Source: Parasphingorhabdus cellanae
GTDB taxonomy: Bacteria > Pseudomonadota > Alphaproteobacteria > Sphingomonadales > Sphingomonadaceae
DNA length: 64,000 nucleotides
NCBI RefSeq assembly: GCF_017498565.1
Contig: NZ_CP071794.1
Coordinates: forward strand, 1,781,001 to 1,845,000
Reading direction: 5' to 3'
Both the position numbers and the translations under genes were made by a program. Below are positions 1 through 7,070 of this stretch, piece after piece. How positions within the stretch are numbered: position 1 is the first letter of the stretch; each line of letters starts with the position of its first letter. The notes under the pieces are model-generated. The model worked only from the letters and a program-made list of their open reading frames with translations, searched no databases and was not told the origin of the DNA.

Positions 1-165
1 CAGATGAACCGGCACCGGGTGAATTTCAAACTTGCGAAGTTTTTCTGACGGTAGCTGATTTGCGATGGCTATTCTTGGCATCGCCCGACAACCAACTCTT
101 GCTCCTTGCGGCGACCACGCTATAGGAAATAGCGCATCACGTCGGCCATCGGAAAAGCGAGATTC
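1..165. other. Left window edge, unassigned sequence upstream of purS
   Basis: No recognisable gene. The minus strand is open through the whole stretch, with an ATG at position 81 that would give an N-terminus reading MPRIAIANQLPSEK and run off the left edge. A plus-strand frame is open from position 3 to a TAG at 123-125. Either could be the end of a neighbouring gene and neither was recognised. The purS promoter must lie in this stretch if purS is not cotranscribed with something further left. Confidence 0.3.
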
Positions 166-420
166 ATGAAGATAAGAATATTTGTGACATTGAAGAACGG
201 TGTCCTCGACCCTCAGGGCAAAGCCATTCATCACGCGCTCGAAAGTCTGGATTTCAAAGGTGTGAAAGATGTTCGCGCGGGTAAGCTTATCGAGCTGGAT
301 GTTGCAGATGATACAAGCGACAGCGACCTTAAAAAAATGTGCGAAAAGCTGCTCGCCAATACCGTGATAGAAAATTTTGAAATCGAGAAACTGACCGATC
401 AAGCGACAGAAGAAGCCTGA
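166..420 (+). CDS. purS: Phosphoribosylformylglycinamidine synthase subunit PurS
   Basis: Small subunit of the three-part FGAM synthase (PurS-PurQ-PurL), which carries out the fourth step of de novo purine synthesis in the cytoplasm. The 84-residue length, the opening MKIRIFVTLKNGVLDPQGKA and the downstream KGVKDVRAGKLIELDV segment are typical of PurS, which forms dimers that bridge PurL and PurQ. The ATG at 166 is preceded by a purine-rich AAAAGCGAGA. purQ starts three bases after the stop codon, so the two are cotranscribed. The purL gene is not in the window. The adjacency to purQ makes the call secure. Confidence 0.97.
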   Translation: MKIRIFVTLKNGVLDPQGKAIHHALESLDFKGVKDVRAGKLIELDVADDTSDSDLKKMCEKLLANTVIENFEIEKLTDQATEEA

Positions 421-423
421 CCG

Positions 424-1080
424 ATGAAATCCGCTGTACTTGTTTTCCCTGGTTCCAACTGCGATCGCGATATGGCCGTCGCGCTGGAAACCGTCACCGG
501 GAAGAAGCCGCATATGGTGTGGCACGGTGATAGCGCGCTGCCTGACGGGCTCGATATTATCGCGATTCCGGGCGGATTCTCTTATGGAGATTATTTGCGG
601 TCAGGTGCGATGGCTTCTCGCGCCAATATTATTGATGCTGTGGTGCAGGCAGCTCGCAAAGGGATCAAGGTTCTGGGTATATGCAATGGCTTCCAGATAT
701 TGACGGAAATCGGCCTGTTGCCGGGCGCTTTAATGCGTAACGAGAATATTGAATTTATCTGCAAGGATGCGGTGCTGACCGTTGATGGGGCCGGTTCGGC
801 ATTTACATCTGGCTATAAGGCAGGTGAGACAATTTCGATTCCTGTGGCCCATCACGATGGTAATTATTTTGCAGATGATGAAAGCTTGGACCGTTTGGAA
901 ACTAATGGTCAAGTCGCGTTTCGCTATGCCGAAAATATCAATGGCTCTGCACGCAATATTGCGGGTGTTTTCAATGCTGAAGGCAATGTCCTGGGCATGA
1001 TGCCGCATCCCGAACGGGCTATTGATAGCAAACATGGCAGGACTGACGGCTTGCGATTGTTCCAAAGTCTTTTAGGCTAA
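424..1080 (+). CDS. purQ: Phosphoribosylformylglycinamidine synthase subunit PurQ (glutaminase)
   Basis: Class I glutamine amidotransferase subunit that hydrolyses glutamine and delivers ammonia to PurL for FGAR to FGAM conversion. The 218-residue chain is of normal length. The nucleophile is Cys87 in LGICNGFQ, and the other triad members are His195 and Glu197 in the PHPERA motif; the [12 protein letters not shown] oxyanion segment is at about residue 50. It follows purS by 3 bp in an operon. The next gene on the right is convergent (ends 9 bp away), so the purine operon stops here and purL must be elsewhere. Confidence 0.97.
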   Translation: MKSAVLVFPGSNCDRDMAVALETVTGKKPHMVWHGDSALPDGLDIIAIPGGFSYGDYLRSGAMASRANIIDAVVQAARKGIKVLGICNGFQILTEIGLLPGALMRNENIEFICKDAVLTVDGAGSAFTSGYKAGETISIPVAHHDGNYFADDESLDRLETNGQVAFRYAENINGSARNIAGVFNAEGNVLGMMPHPERAIDSKHGRTDGLRLFQSLLG

Positions 1081-1088
1081 TCCGATCA

Positions 1089-1598
1089 TTATTTTACCGG
1101 CGGCCACCGGGTTGCCACATAAAGTGTGTCGATACAGGCATCCAAATCCCGAAACGCATCGGAAGCGGGCCCAGGATCCCTTTTGTTCAGGCGGAGCTGC
1201 GCCAACCCTTTTCCGAGAAGGGCATGCCGCAGCGCCAGTTGCAACAAGCCGATCCGGAAGCGGAAAAATTCTTGTCGTTTTGCCTCGCCTGCGATTTGCT
1301 CGCTAAGCCTGACAATCAAAAACAGGCGGTCGATCACCAATTCATTATAGCGTGGATGGGGCCCGCGATGCAGCGGGCGCCCGGTTTCTAAAGCTGTTTG
1401 TTCATCAGATGGCAGCAGAACCCCGTTTCGATCGAAGTCATCAAAGTCGAAACTGTCTGATAGATCGTCATTTAGCGGCTTGATAATATCGGTCATCGAA
1501 GCCGCCTGCAGCGGTATCAGATGATGGCGTTGATAGTTGGGATTATATCCCACTGCATTTTTTCGGTTTACCGCAGAAAAACGAGTGATAGCCATCAT
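1089..1598 (-). CDS. AHH/HNH-fold nuclease-like protein
   Basis: Short protein (about 169 residues) whose N-terminal third contains the RHHLIP motif, followed by a NGVLLP segment and then HRGPHPRYNELV. This order (HH, asparagine-glycine strand, histidine-glycine-H) is the pattern of the AHH branch of HNH/ENDO VII nuclease folds, usually found at the C-terminus of polymorphic toxins. Here it is a stand-alone protein with no toxin-delivery domain, no signal peptide and no obvious immunity gene. The start is uncertain: a TTG at 1631 gives 11 extra residues and the tandem ATGs at 1598/1595 are preferred, none with a strong ribosome site. It is convergent with purQ. A housekeeping rather than toxic role is possible. 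Confidence 0.6.
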   Translation of the reverse strand: MMAITRFSAVNRKNAVGYNPNYQRHHLIPLQAASMTDIIKPLNDDLSDSFDFDDFDRNGVLLPSDEQTALETGRPLHRGPHPRYNELVIDRLFLIVRLSEQIAGEAKRQEFFRFRIGLLQLALRHALLGKGLAQLRLNKRDPGPASDAFRDLDACIDTLYVATRWPPVK

Positions 1599-1733
1599 CC
1601 GCAGGAAAGGTGGTTGCGGCTTTGCAGTCAAGTATCAACGGTGTCATGACGTGAACCAATTGGTCGATATTGGTGCTATTTATCTTGGTAATAATGCGTA
1701 TGCCCACCGGGCAGCAAAATCAGTGCATATAAA

Positions 1734-1769
1734 CAAAAAAAGGGCCGGTCGGAAGACCAGCCCTTTTCA
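1734..1769 (-). terminator. Rho-independent terminator of the OmpA-like gene
   Basis: On the minus strand the sequence reads GAAAAGGGCTGGTC, loop TTCC, GACCGGCCC, then a T-run. It lies about 20 bp beyond the stop codon of the OmpA-like gene and ends transcription coming from the right. Confidence 0.85.
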
Positions 1770-1790
1770 TTATTTCGAGATTGAAAGTTA

Positions 1791-2897
1791 TTAGTTTCCT
1801 GAACCAGGACCATACATAACTTCAACACGCCGGTTTTGTGGCTCACGAACGCCGTCTGCGGTTTCAACGCGAGGACGCGATTCACCGAAGGCTTCGCTGG
1901 AGATCGCTCCGCCGCCGATGCCGCGTGATTCGAGATAAGCCCGAACCGAAGCGTTACGACGTTGGGACAGACCAACATTGTAGCTAGCGGAACCAGATTT
2001 ATCAGCGTGACCCGCCAACATAACCTGGGCCGAACCACAATCACCATAAGCTGTAACCGCGTTATCCAGAACAGTAGCTGCTTCTGGCGTGATGTCTGAC
2101 TGATCCCAGTCAAAGAACACGATATACGGTCCAGGCGCACATACTGCAGCCGGTGGCGGCGGCGGTGGTGGCGGTGGAGGCGGTGGTGGTGGCGGAGCAG
2201 GCGGTGGTGGTGGTGCCTCTGGCTCGCCGCCAAAGTTGTAGATCAAGCTACCCAATACGGAGTGTGTCCGCAAACGGGTGCTGACGTCCAGACCGCGCTG
2301 GTCAACCAGGTCGATCTTGTCCGCGTTGAAGAAACGATATTTCAGACCAACGTCCCAGCTGTCGCTCAGTGGCGCACGGATACCTGCAATCGCCTGCCAA
2401 GCAAAACCGGTGTCCGAATCGTCAAGATACGGTCCGGCCAGAATATTGGTGATCTCGGTACGAGCCACACCAACACCGCCGCCGACAAAGCCTTGAATGC
2501 CGTCATCGTCGCCAAAGTCGAGCATACCGTTGAGCATGAAGCTCAATGCATTGACTTCGCCGTTAATGTCGGTGGTGCCAGCAAAAGTGCCAGTTCCATT
2601 AGCATTGCTTGGAACGCCTGGCGCGCCGATCTGAAGACGATCAGCAGCGGCCATTTTGTAGCCAACTTCCGCTTCCAGACGGAAACCGCCGAAATCGTAA
2701 CCTACGATACCGTCAAAGTCATAACCAATGTCATGATCAACTTCTGAAGTATTATTATTTGTGCCGATGTCCGATGTAATATCTTCAACCAGCATCGCGC
2801 CGCCTTCTACGCCCACATACCATTGGCCATCACGGGCCAGGGCAGGTGAAGCGAGCGCCGTGGAGGCAAGCGCCAATCCTATGGCAAGCTTCCGCAT
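1791..2897 (-). CDS. OmpA-type outer membrane protein
   Basis: Outer-membrane porin-like protein with a peptidoglycan anchor. Residues 1-21 form a signal peptide ending ASPALA. Residues 22 to about 225 are an eight-stranded OmpA-like barrel rich in alternating aromatic/glycine strands. Residues about 227-250 are an extended proline tract (a run of roughly fifteen prolines), and the remaining 120 residues are an OmpA C-terminal domain with the FDWDQSDIT opening, HADKSG, and the NRRVEV peptidoglycan-binding motif. The ATG at 2897 has a good AAGGGGA ribosome site. It stands alone, with its own terminator. It probably tethers the outer membrane to the cell wall. Confidence 0.93.
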   Translation of the reverse strand: MRKLAIGLALASTALASPALARDGQWYVGVEGGAMLVEDITSDIGTNNNTSEVDHDIGYDFDGIVGYDFGGFRLEAEVGYKMAAADRLQIGAPGVPSNANGTGTFAGTTDINGEVNALSFMLNGMLDFGDDDGIQGFVGGGVGVARTEITNILAGPYLDDSDTGFAWQAIAGIRAPLSDSWDVGLKYRFFNADKIDLVDQRGLDVSTRLRTHSVLGSLIYNFGGEPEAPPPPPAPPPPPPPPPPPPPPPAAVCAPGPYIVFFDWDQSDITPEAATVLDNAVTAYGDCGSAQVMLAGHADKSGSASYNVGLSQRRNASVRAYLESRGIGGGAISSEAFGESRPRVETADGVREPQNRRVEVMYGPGSGN

Positions 2898-3059
2898 TTA
2901 TATTCCCCTTCTCATTTAGGTTCTGAATTCACGGCGCTTTGTAACCTTTCCCCAAAGACAGCGCAAGCCGACAAATCACGTAACTGTTGCGAAAATGTCG
3001 CCATTTTCGTGATTTACTGGAAAAAATGCCTTCTAAGGTGCTGCAATCCGGCTAAATTG

Positions 3060-3533
3060 TTAGCCGGAACCAGAATCATTGGACGGGATTTGCGGTAGAA
3101 TCGTCGCTATTCTTAAAACGGCCAAAATCGAATCGATTGCGGATCGGGCTTCAATATCCACAATAGCGCCATCAACCGGCACATTAATAGCCTCGATAAA
3201 ATGCCATTCGCCATCGCGATAAACCGCTGATTGGTTGGTTTCGATCACCATAATCTTCATCGATTCCTGTGACTTAACAAAATGCCAGCCACCATCAGAC
3301 CATCCGACGATATGCCCGGATCTTCCGCTCCATTCTGCCACGGGCGATGGGCCGACCAGCCAGGATTGGCCAGCAACGGGCGACAATATCTGCGGGTCAT
3401 CGGCAACAGCCTGAACCACGGGATGGATCAAAAAATCAAGTAATAGAAGCGCTTCATTATGAAAAAGCTCCTTGTGGGCCTGTCCTGCGGCTAACAAGGG
3501 CAAGGCAAAACGCGCGGTTTCAAATATTGTCAT
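3060..3533 (-). CDS. DUF2793 domain-containing protein
   Basis: 157 residues matching the DUF2793 pattern: FALPLLAAGQAHKELFHNEAL at the start, then tryptophan-rich segments with Gly-His-Ile-Val-Gly-Trp and a WHFVK strand. Proteins of this family are found at the ends of GTA and prophage tail clusters in Alphaproteobacteria. It lies 55 bp downstream of the gp15-like gene in the same direction with a good AAGGAAA ribosome site, so it is probably the last gene of the GTA transcription unit. A role as a tail fibre accessory is an inference from position; the biochemical function is not known to me. Confidence 0.8.
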   Translation of the reverse strand: MTIFETARFALPLLAAGQAHKELFHNEALLLLDFLIHPVVQAVADDPQILSPVAGQSWLVGPSPVAEWSGRSGHIVGWSDGGWHFVKSQESMKIMVIETNQSAVYRDGEWHFIEAINVPVDGAIVDIEARSAIDSILAVLRIATILPQIPSNDSGSG

Positions 3534-3588
3534 TTATTTTCCTTTGAATAGACAAAACGGACCGGGGACAGTTGCTCCCCGTTTCAAC

Positions 3589-5805
3589 CTATATTTTGAC
3601 AGTGAATGATAGAGGATCGGAGATATCATGGCGGCCAACCTGCTGTACCTTGATCGGCAGCATGGCCGCGCCGGTATCCCGATAATCTTGAACCTGATCC
3701 GCCGGAATGACGACAGATGGCTGCGCTTGTTCGACCGGTGCGTTGGAGCCGATCGTTATCCGGTATTGCTCTGTCTCTTCTGCCAGGGGCGTTTCGATAT
3801 TATCCGGCCATGCCAGTCCAGCCCGCGACCGCCGGGTCCAGCTGATTTCCAGATCATCGAGCCTATTGAAAGCAAAGCGCGGGTGCACCGGAGACCAGGG
3901 CTTGAGCGCGCGTCCCGGGTCATCGATCACCTGCGATACCGCCTCCTCGTCTCCCCTGCCGATCGCCGCAATCCCAGCAGGCTGCGACGGAACATAATGA
4001 CGGGGATCAATCTCGGTCAGACTGGAACCGTCGAGCAAGACAAAATTCTCACCCGCGCTGTGGCGATCCATTTCTTTTTCGGTACCTCCCAGACCTCTCA
4101 AGAAATAGGATAGAAGAAACCGGCCATCGCCAATCGGTTTGGCAAAGCCAAATTGGAAAATTTCCGCGCCAATAGCCGCGATATTATAGCCGGCCGACAA
4201 CTGCGCCCTGTCCGCGTCATTCAAAACCATATTGCGATTGTGCATTTGCACGACCAGCCTGTTCTTCCGGTCAATAATATGCGCCCCGCTGGGTCCGATT
4301 GGTGCTGGCGCGGTTCCGATGATCGCTGGTGCGGCAATCTGCCCGATAAGATCGGTATTGCTCCCGTTTGGGCCGGTCGCGAAAAGCTGGGCATTGCGCC
4401 AGCCAATATCGCCAGCAGCCGCGGCATAGAGGCGCGGAACATCGGATACTTGTATCGGCGCATCCAGCGCAAAAGGCAGATCGATCAACGCCAGCCGCGT
4501 AACCCCTGCCAGAGCATCCATTTCCTTGACCGGGCGACCATTGTCCGTTGGCCTGTCTGCGGTCACCAGACTGCTGGTCGCTTTCGACAAGCCCAACGCG
4601 ATACTGCCATGGTTCAGCTCACAGTTCCGGACCAGCCAGATATCATCGCCATCATCTGTTCGAACAAATGTTCCAGGCATGACTGGCTCTCCAGTCCTTG
4701 CGATATGGGCCTGCGCGGTGACCCGTTCCTGATAGAGCGACCATAGCTTTGTCTGCGCGATATTCTTTGCCTGTGCCGCCGAGATAGCGGCGGGAAAGTC
4801 GCGATCGAGCACCACCCTGCTCATCCCGGGACGAAACGCATTTTGCAAACCGGACTGATAGTCCCGCGCGGGATCATAATAGCGCAGCGTATATTGCCGG
4901 GGCAATTTTGTTTCTGGCAAAATTCGGGATTCCGCGCGGTCGACCGGCTGCCCATTTTGCCGGGACAATATATTATCGCCAATGGGCAATATAACCGCAT
5001 CCGGGTCCAGATCACGCGCGGCCGCTTCCATCATGTGCGAAGGCCAGGATCGGAAAGACGTCATCTGAAAAGACAGCGAAAAATTATCACCAATCGCGTC
5101 CAGAACCTCGCGGCGGTTCTGGCCGCCCGCTGCAAATCCATGAAGCGGTTCGTCAACAGATGCGCTAATCTTTTGTCCGGAAACATCGTCAATGATGACG
5201 GCCAGACTGACTGTCCCGTCGTCCGCGATAACCTCGAAGGTCAAAGACGGGATGCGATTGCCGTAATCCGTCAGGTCCATATCCTCAAACACCGCCAGCG
5301 CCAGGCCACGATAAGCCGGCGTTCCACTGGCCGCCTCCGCACTGGCGATTAGGCCGTCAACGGCTTGATCTTCCTGGCCGCGATAAAAGCGAAAGCCGGT
5401 TTCTGTTTTAAAATCGCCGGCGCTGCCACGGAAAATTTTGCCGTCGGCCCATATCCGGCCGATATTTTTTATGGTCCGGCTCGACAGCGCCACCGCAAAA
5501 CAGGCTGAATAGCTGTAGATCGTGCTCTTGGGGCGGCCTTTGCCGCCGCCCCGTCTTTCTCTTGTTTCCTTGAGATCGGTCGCCCAGATGACCGTTCCGG
5601 CGACACGCATCCTGCCAAAAATACGCGGGATTTGCGATCCATAGCTAGAGGTCTGCACGGCCAATTCCTGCAAGCGCGGGCCTTCCACGCCTTTGGGTTT
5701 GAAAAGGACATTCTGATCAAATTGCCGCCCAAGTAATCCGCCCAATGCGCCGCCAATTGGTCCGCCCAAAGCTGTACCGACGGCGGTCAAAACCAAAGTC
5801 GCCAT
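3589..5805 (-). CDS. GTA gp15-like host-specificity / baseplate hub protein (lacks TIM barrel)
   Basis: 738-residue tail-tip protein corresponding to RcGTA gp15, the large fibre/hub protein that contacts recipient cells. The N-terminus has the glycine-rich opening followed by IPRIFGRMRVAGTVIWATDLKE, a signature of this family, and the middle has phage-tail-3-like strands with repeated YNIAAIGAEIFQFG-type segments. RcGTA gp15 is about 1300 residues and includes a TIM-barrel-like domain after this N-terminal motif. Here that domain is absent and a comparable domain is in the gp12-like protein. The ATG abuts the TGA of the peptidase gene (TGAATG), with GGAGG inside that gene, so the two are translationally linked. 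Confidence 0.88.
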   Translation of the reverse strand: MATLVLTAVGTALGGPIGGALGGLLGRQFDQNVLFKPKGVEGPRLQELAVQTSSYGSQIPRIFGRMRVAGTVIWATDLKETRERRGGGKGRPKSTIYSYSACFAVALSSRTIKNIGRIWADGKIFRGSAGDFKTETGFRFYRGQEDQAVDGLIASAEAASGTPAYRGLALAVFEDMDLTDYGNRIPSLTFEVIADDGTVSLAVIIDDVSGQKISASVDEPLHGFAAGGQNRREVLDAIGDNFSLSFQMTSFRSWPSHMMEAAARDLDPDAVILPIGDNILSRQNGQPVDRAESRILPETKLPRQYTLRYYDPARDYQSGLQNAFRPGMSRVVLDRDFPAAISAAQAKNIAQTKLWSLYQERVTAQAHIARTGEPVMPGTFVRTDDGDDIWLVRNCELNHGSIALGLSKATSSLVTADRPTDNGRPVKEMDALAGVTRLALIDLPFALDAPIQVSDVPRLYAAAAGDIGWRNAQLFATGPNGSNTDLIGQIAAPAIIGTAPAPIGPSGAHIIDRKNRLVVQMHNRNMVLNDADRAQLSAGYNIAAIGAEIFQFGFAKPIGDGRFLLSYFLRGLGGTEKEMDRHSAGENFVLLDGSSLTEIDPRHYVPSQPAGIAAIGRGDEEAVSQVIDDPGRALKPWSPVHPRFAFNRLDDLEISWTRRSRAGLAWPDNIETPLAEETEQYRITIGSNAPVEQAQPSVVIPADQVQDYRDTGAAMLPIKVQQVGRHDISDPLSFTVKI

Positions 5806-6243
5806 TCAATCCTCCAAAATTCGAAAAATGGCTTCCAGCGGCCATTGGGCCTCGCCGGGCGTAAAAACGACCTCGCCGAGCCCTGCATGCGCGTGGACAA
5901 AGCCGCCTTCGGTCCTGACCATCAGATGCCATTGGATCGGACTGGGCCGCACCAGCACGATATCCCCTTCGCAAAGCGGTTCATCGCGTGGCAGCGCCGC
6001 AAATCCGGCGAGCGTCATCACCTCGGCAATCTGCGCGATTGAGCCGCCGCGGATCGAATAGCCGGTGGGGACATCGTAGGCCATATCAGCCGCTCCCAAA
6101 CATTGCGCCGCCAGCCCGATGCAGTCGAGCCCGTGCTCTGCACTGCGGCCGTGGAGCCGAAAATCTGTGCCGCATAGCTGCAAAGCCATTTCGGCAATCA
6201 TCGTCGAGGATTTGGCAATCGGTTTGTCTGATGACATAGTCAT
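5806..6243 (-). CDS. GTA gp14-like NlpC/P60 peptidoglycan peptidase
   Basis: Tail-associated cell-wall hydrolase that would open the peptidoglycan of the recipient during DNA entry. The catalytic Cys is in the GLDCIGLA motif, the His in QWHLMV, and a second His in VHAHAG, matching the NlpC/P60 papain-like triad. I chose the ATG at 6243 (145 residues) rather than the longer open frame to 6351: it overlaps the TGA of the DUF2163 gene as ATGA, the usual coupling in this cluster, and gives the expected family length. Confidence 0.9.
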   Translation of the reverse strand: MTMSSDKPIAKSSTMIAEMALQLCGTDFRLHGRSAEHGLDCIGLAAQCLGAADMAYDVPTGYSIRGGSIAQIAEVMTLAGFAALPRDEPLCEGDIVLVRPSPIQWHLMVRTEGGFVHAHAGLGEVVFTPGEAQWPLEAIFRILED

Positions 6244-7070
6244 GCTCCGGGATAGCGAGTGAGCAGGTCGTTGCCGGGCAGATGCGGCTCCCCGCGAAAA
6301 TTGATGCTGTTGTGAAATCGTGCGCGGCAGGTGGCAAAAGTCTTGTCGCACCCGGCGGTCAGCAGCGCCCGATCCCCCACGGAGACCGGCTGTGTCGGTT
6401 GGTCAGCCAGCCGCAGCGCGTCCCCCGCGCCGCCGATAATCGCGAAGCTGAGCCCGCAATTGCGCCCGCTGAGCCAGCGCAATTCGCCATAGATATAGTC
6501 GGACGCCCGCCCTTGCAGATCGGCAAATATCAGCTGTGATTCCGCCATTTGCGAAAGCTCCATCTCCGCCTGATGCGCGGCCAGACTGACCTTGCACGCC
6601 CGGTCACCCAGACGCGCGCGGCACGTGGGGGAGGTCAGCGGTGCAATCGCCTCGTCCAGAAACGATGTGCCGCCCAGCATCTCCACCCGAAACGCATCGC
6701 CGCTGCGCGCAATTTCACCAAATTCGCCGCTGATCAGATGCAGCGGTTCGTCCTCCGGGTTTTCCCAGTTCACCAGCGATATGTGCAGCCGCGCGCCGTT
6801 CCAGCGGCCCGCGACCAGATCGGGTTCGGCAATCGCCGCGCTCGTCATCACGCCGGCAATATCAACGCTGTCCATTTCCAGACTGTCCGACAGCGCGATG
6901 GTCGAAGGGACCATGCCCGGCGCCGCGCGATAGCGCAGATTGTCGATCACCAGATCGCGGTCATGCGAGACAAAGCCGATGGTCACGCCGTCGCTGCGCT
7001 CCAGCCGCCACGCATAGCAACAGGTCGTTAGCGGCGCGTCAAGCCAGTGCCCGTCCATCCCCCCGCTCAT
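6240..7070 (-). CDS. GTA gp13-like tail hub protein (DUF2163 / phage BR0599 family)
   Basis: 276-residue tail-hub component. The N-terminal DUF2163 part has the typical CYAWRLERSDGVTIGFVSHD strand, and the C-terminus has the BR0599-type cysteine-rich signature: CDKTFATCRARF, then NSINFRGEPHLPGND. The cysteines are conserved in the family and were shown in RcGTA gp13 to coordinate a metal site; I infer the same here. The start overlaps the gp12-like stop by ATGA and its own stop overlaps the peptidase start, placing it in the tightly coupled late part of the operon. Confidence 0.92.
   Translation of the reverse strand: MSGGMDGHWLDAPLTTCCYAWRLERSDGVTIGFVSHDRDLVIDNLRYRAAPGMVPSTIALSDSLEMDSVDIAGVMTSAAIAEPDLVAGRWNGARLHISLVNWENPEDEPLHLISGEFGEIARSGDAFRVEMLGGTSFLDEAIAPLTSPTCRARLGDRACKVSLAAHQAEMELSQMAESQLIFADLQGRASDYIYGELRWLSGRNCGLSFAIIGGAGDALRLADQPTQPVSVGDRALLTAGCDKTFATCRARFHNSINFRGEPHLPGNDLLTRYPGA

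Noticed and set aside
2141..2220. GGTGGC-type low-complexity tract as a satellite repeat
   Set aside because: It encodes the proline linker of the OmpA-like protein.
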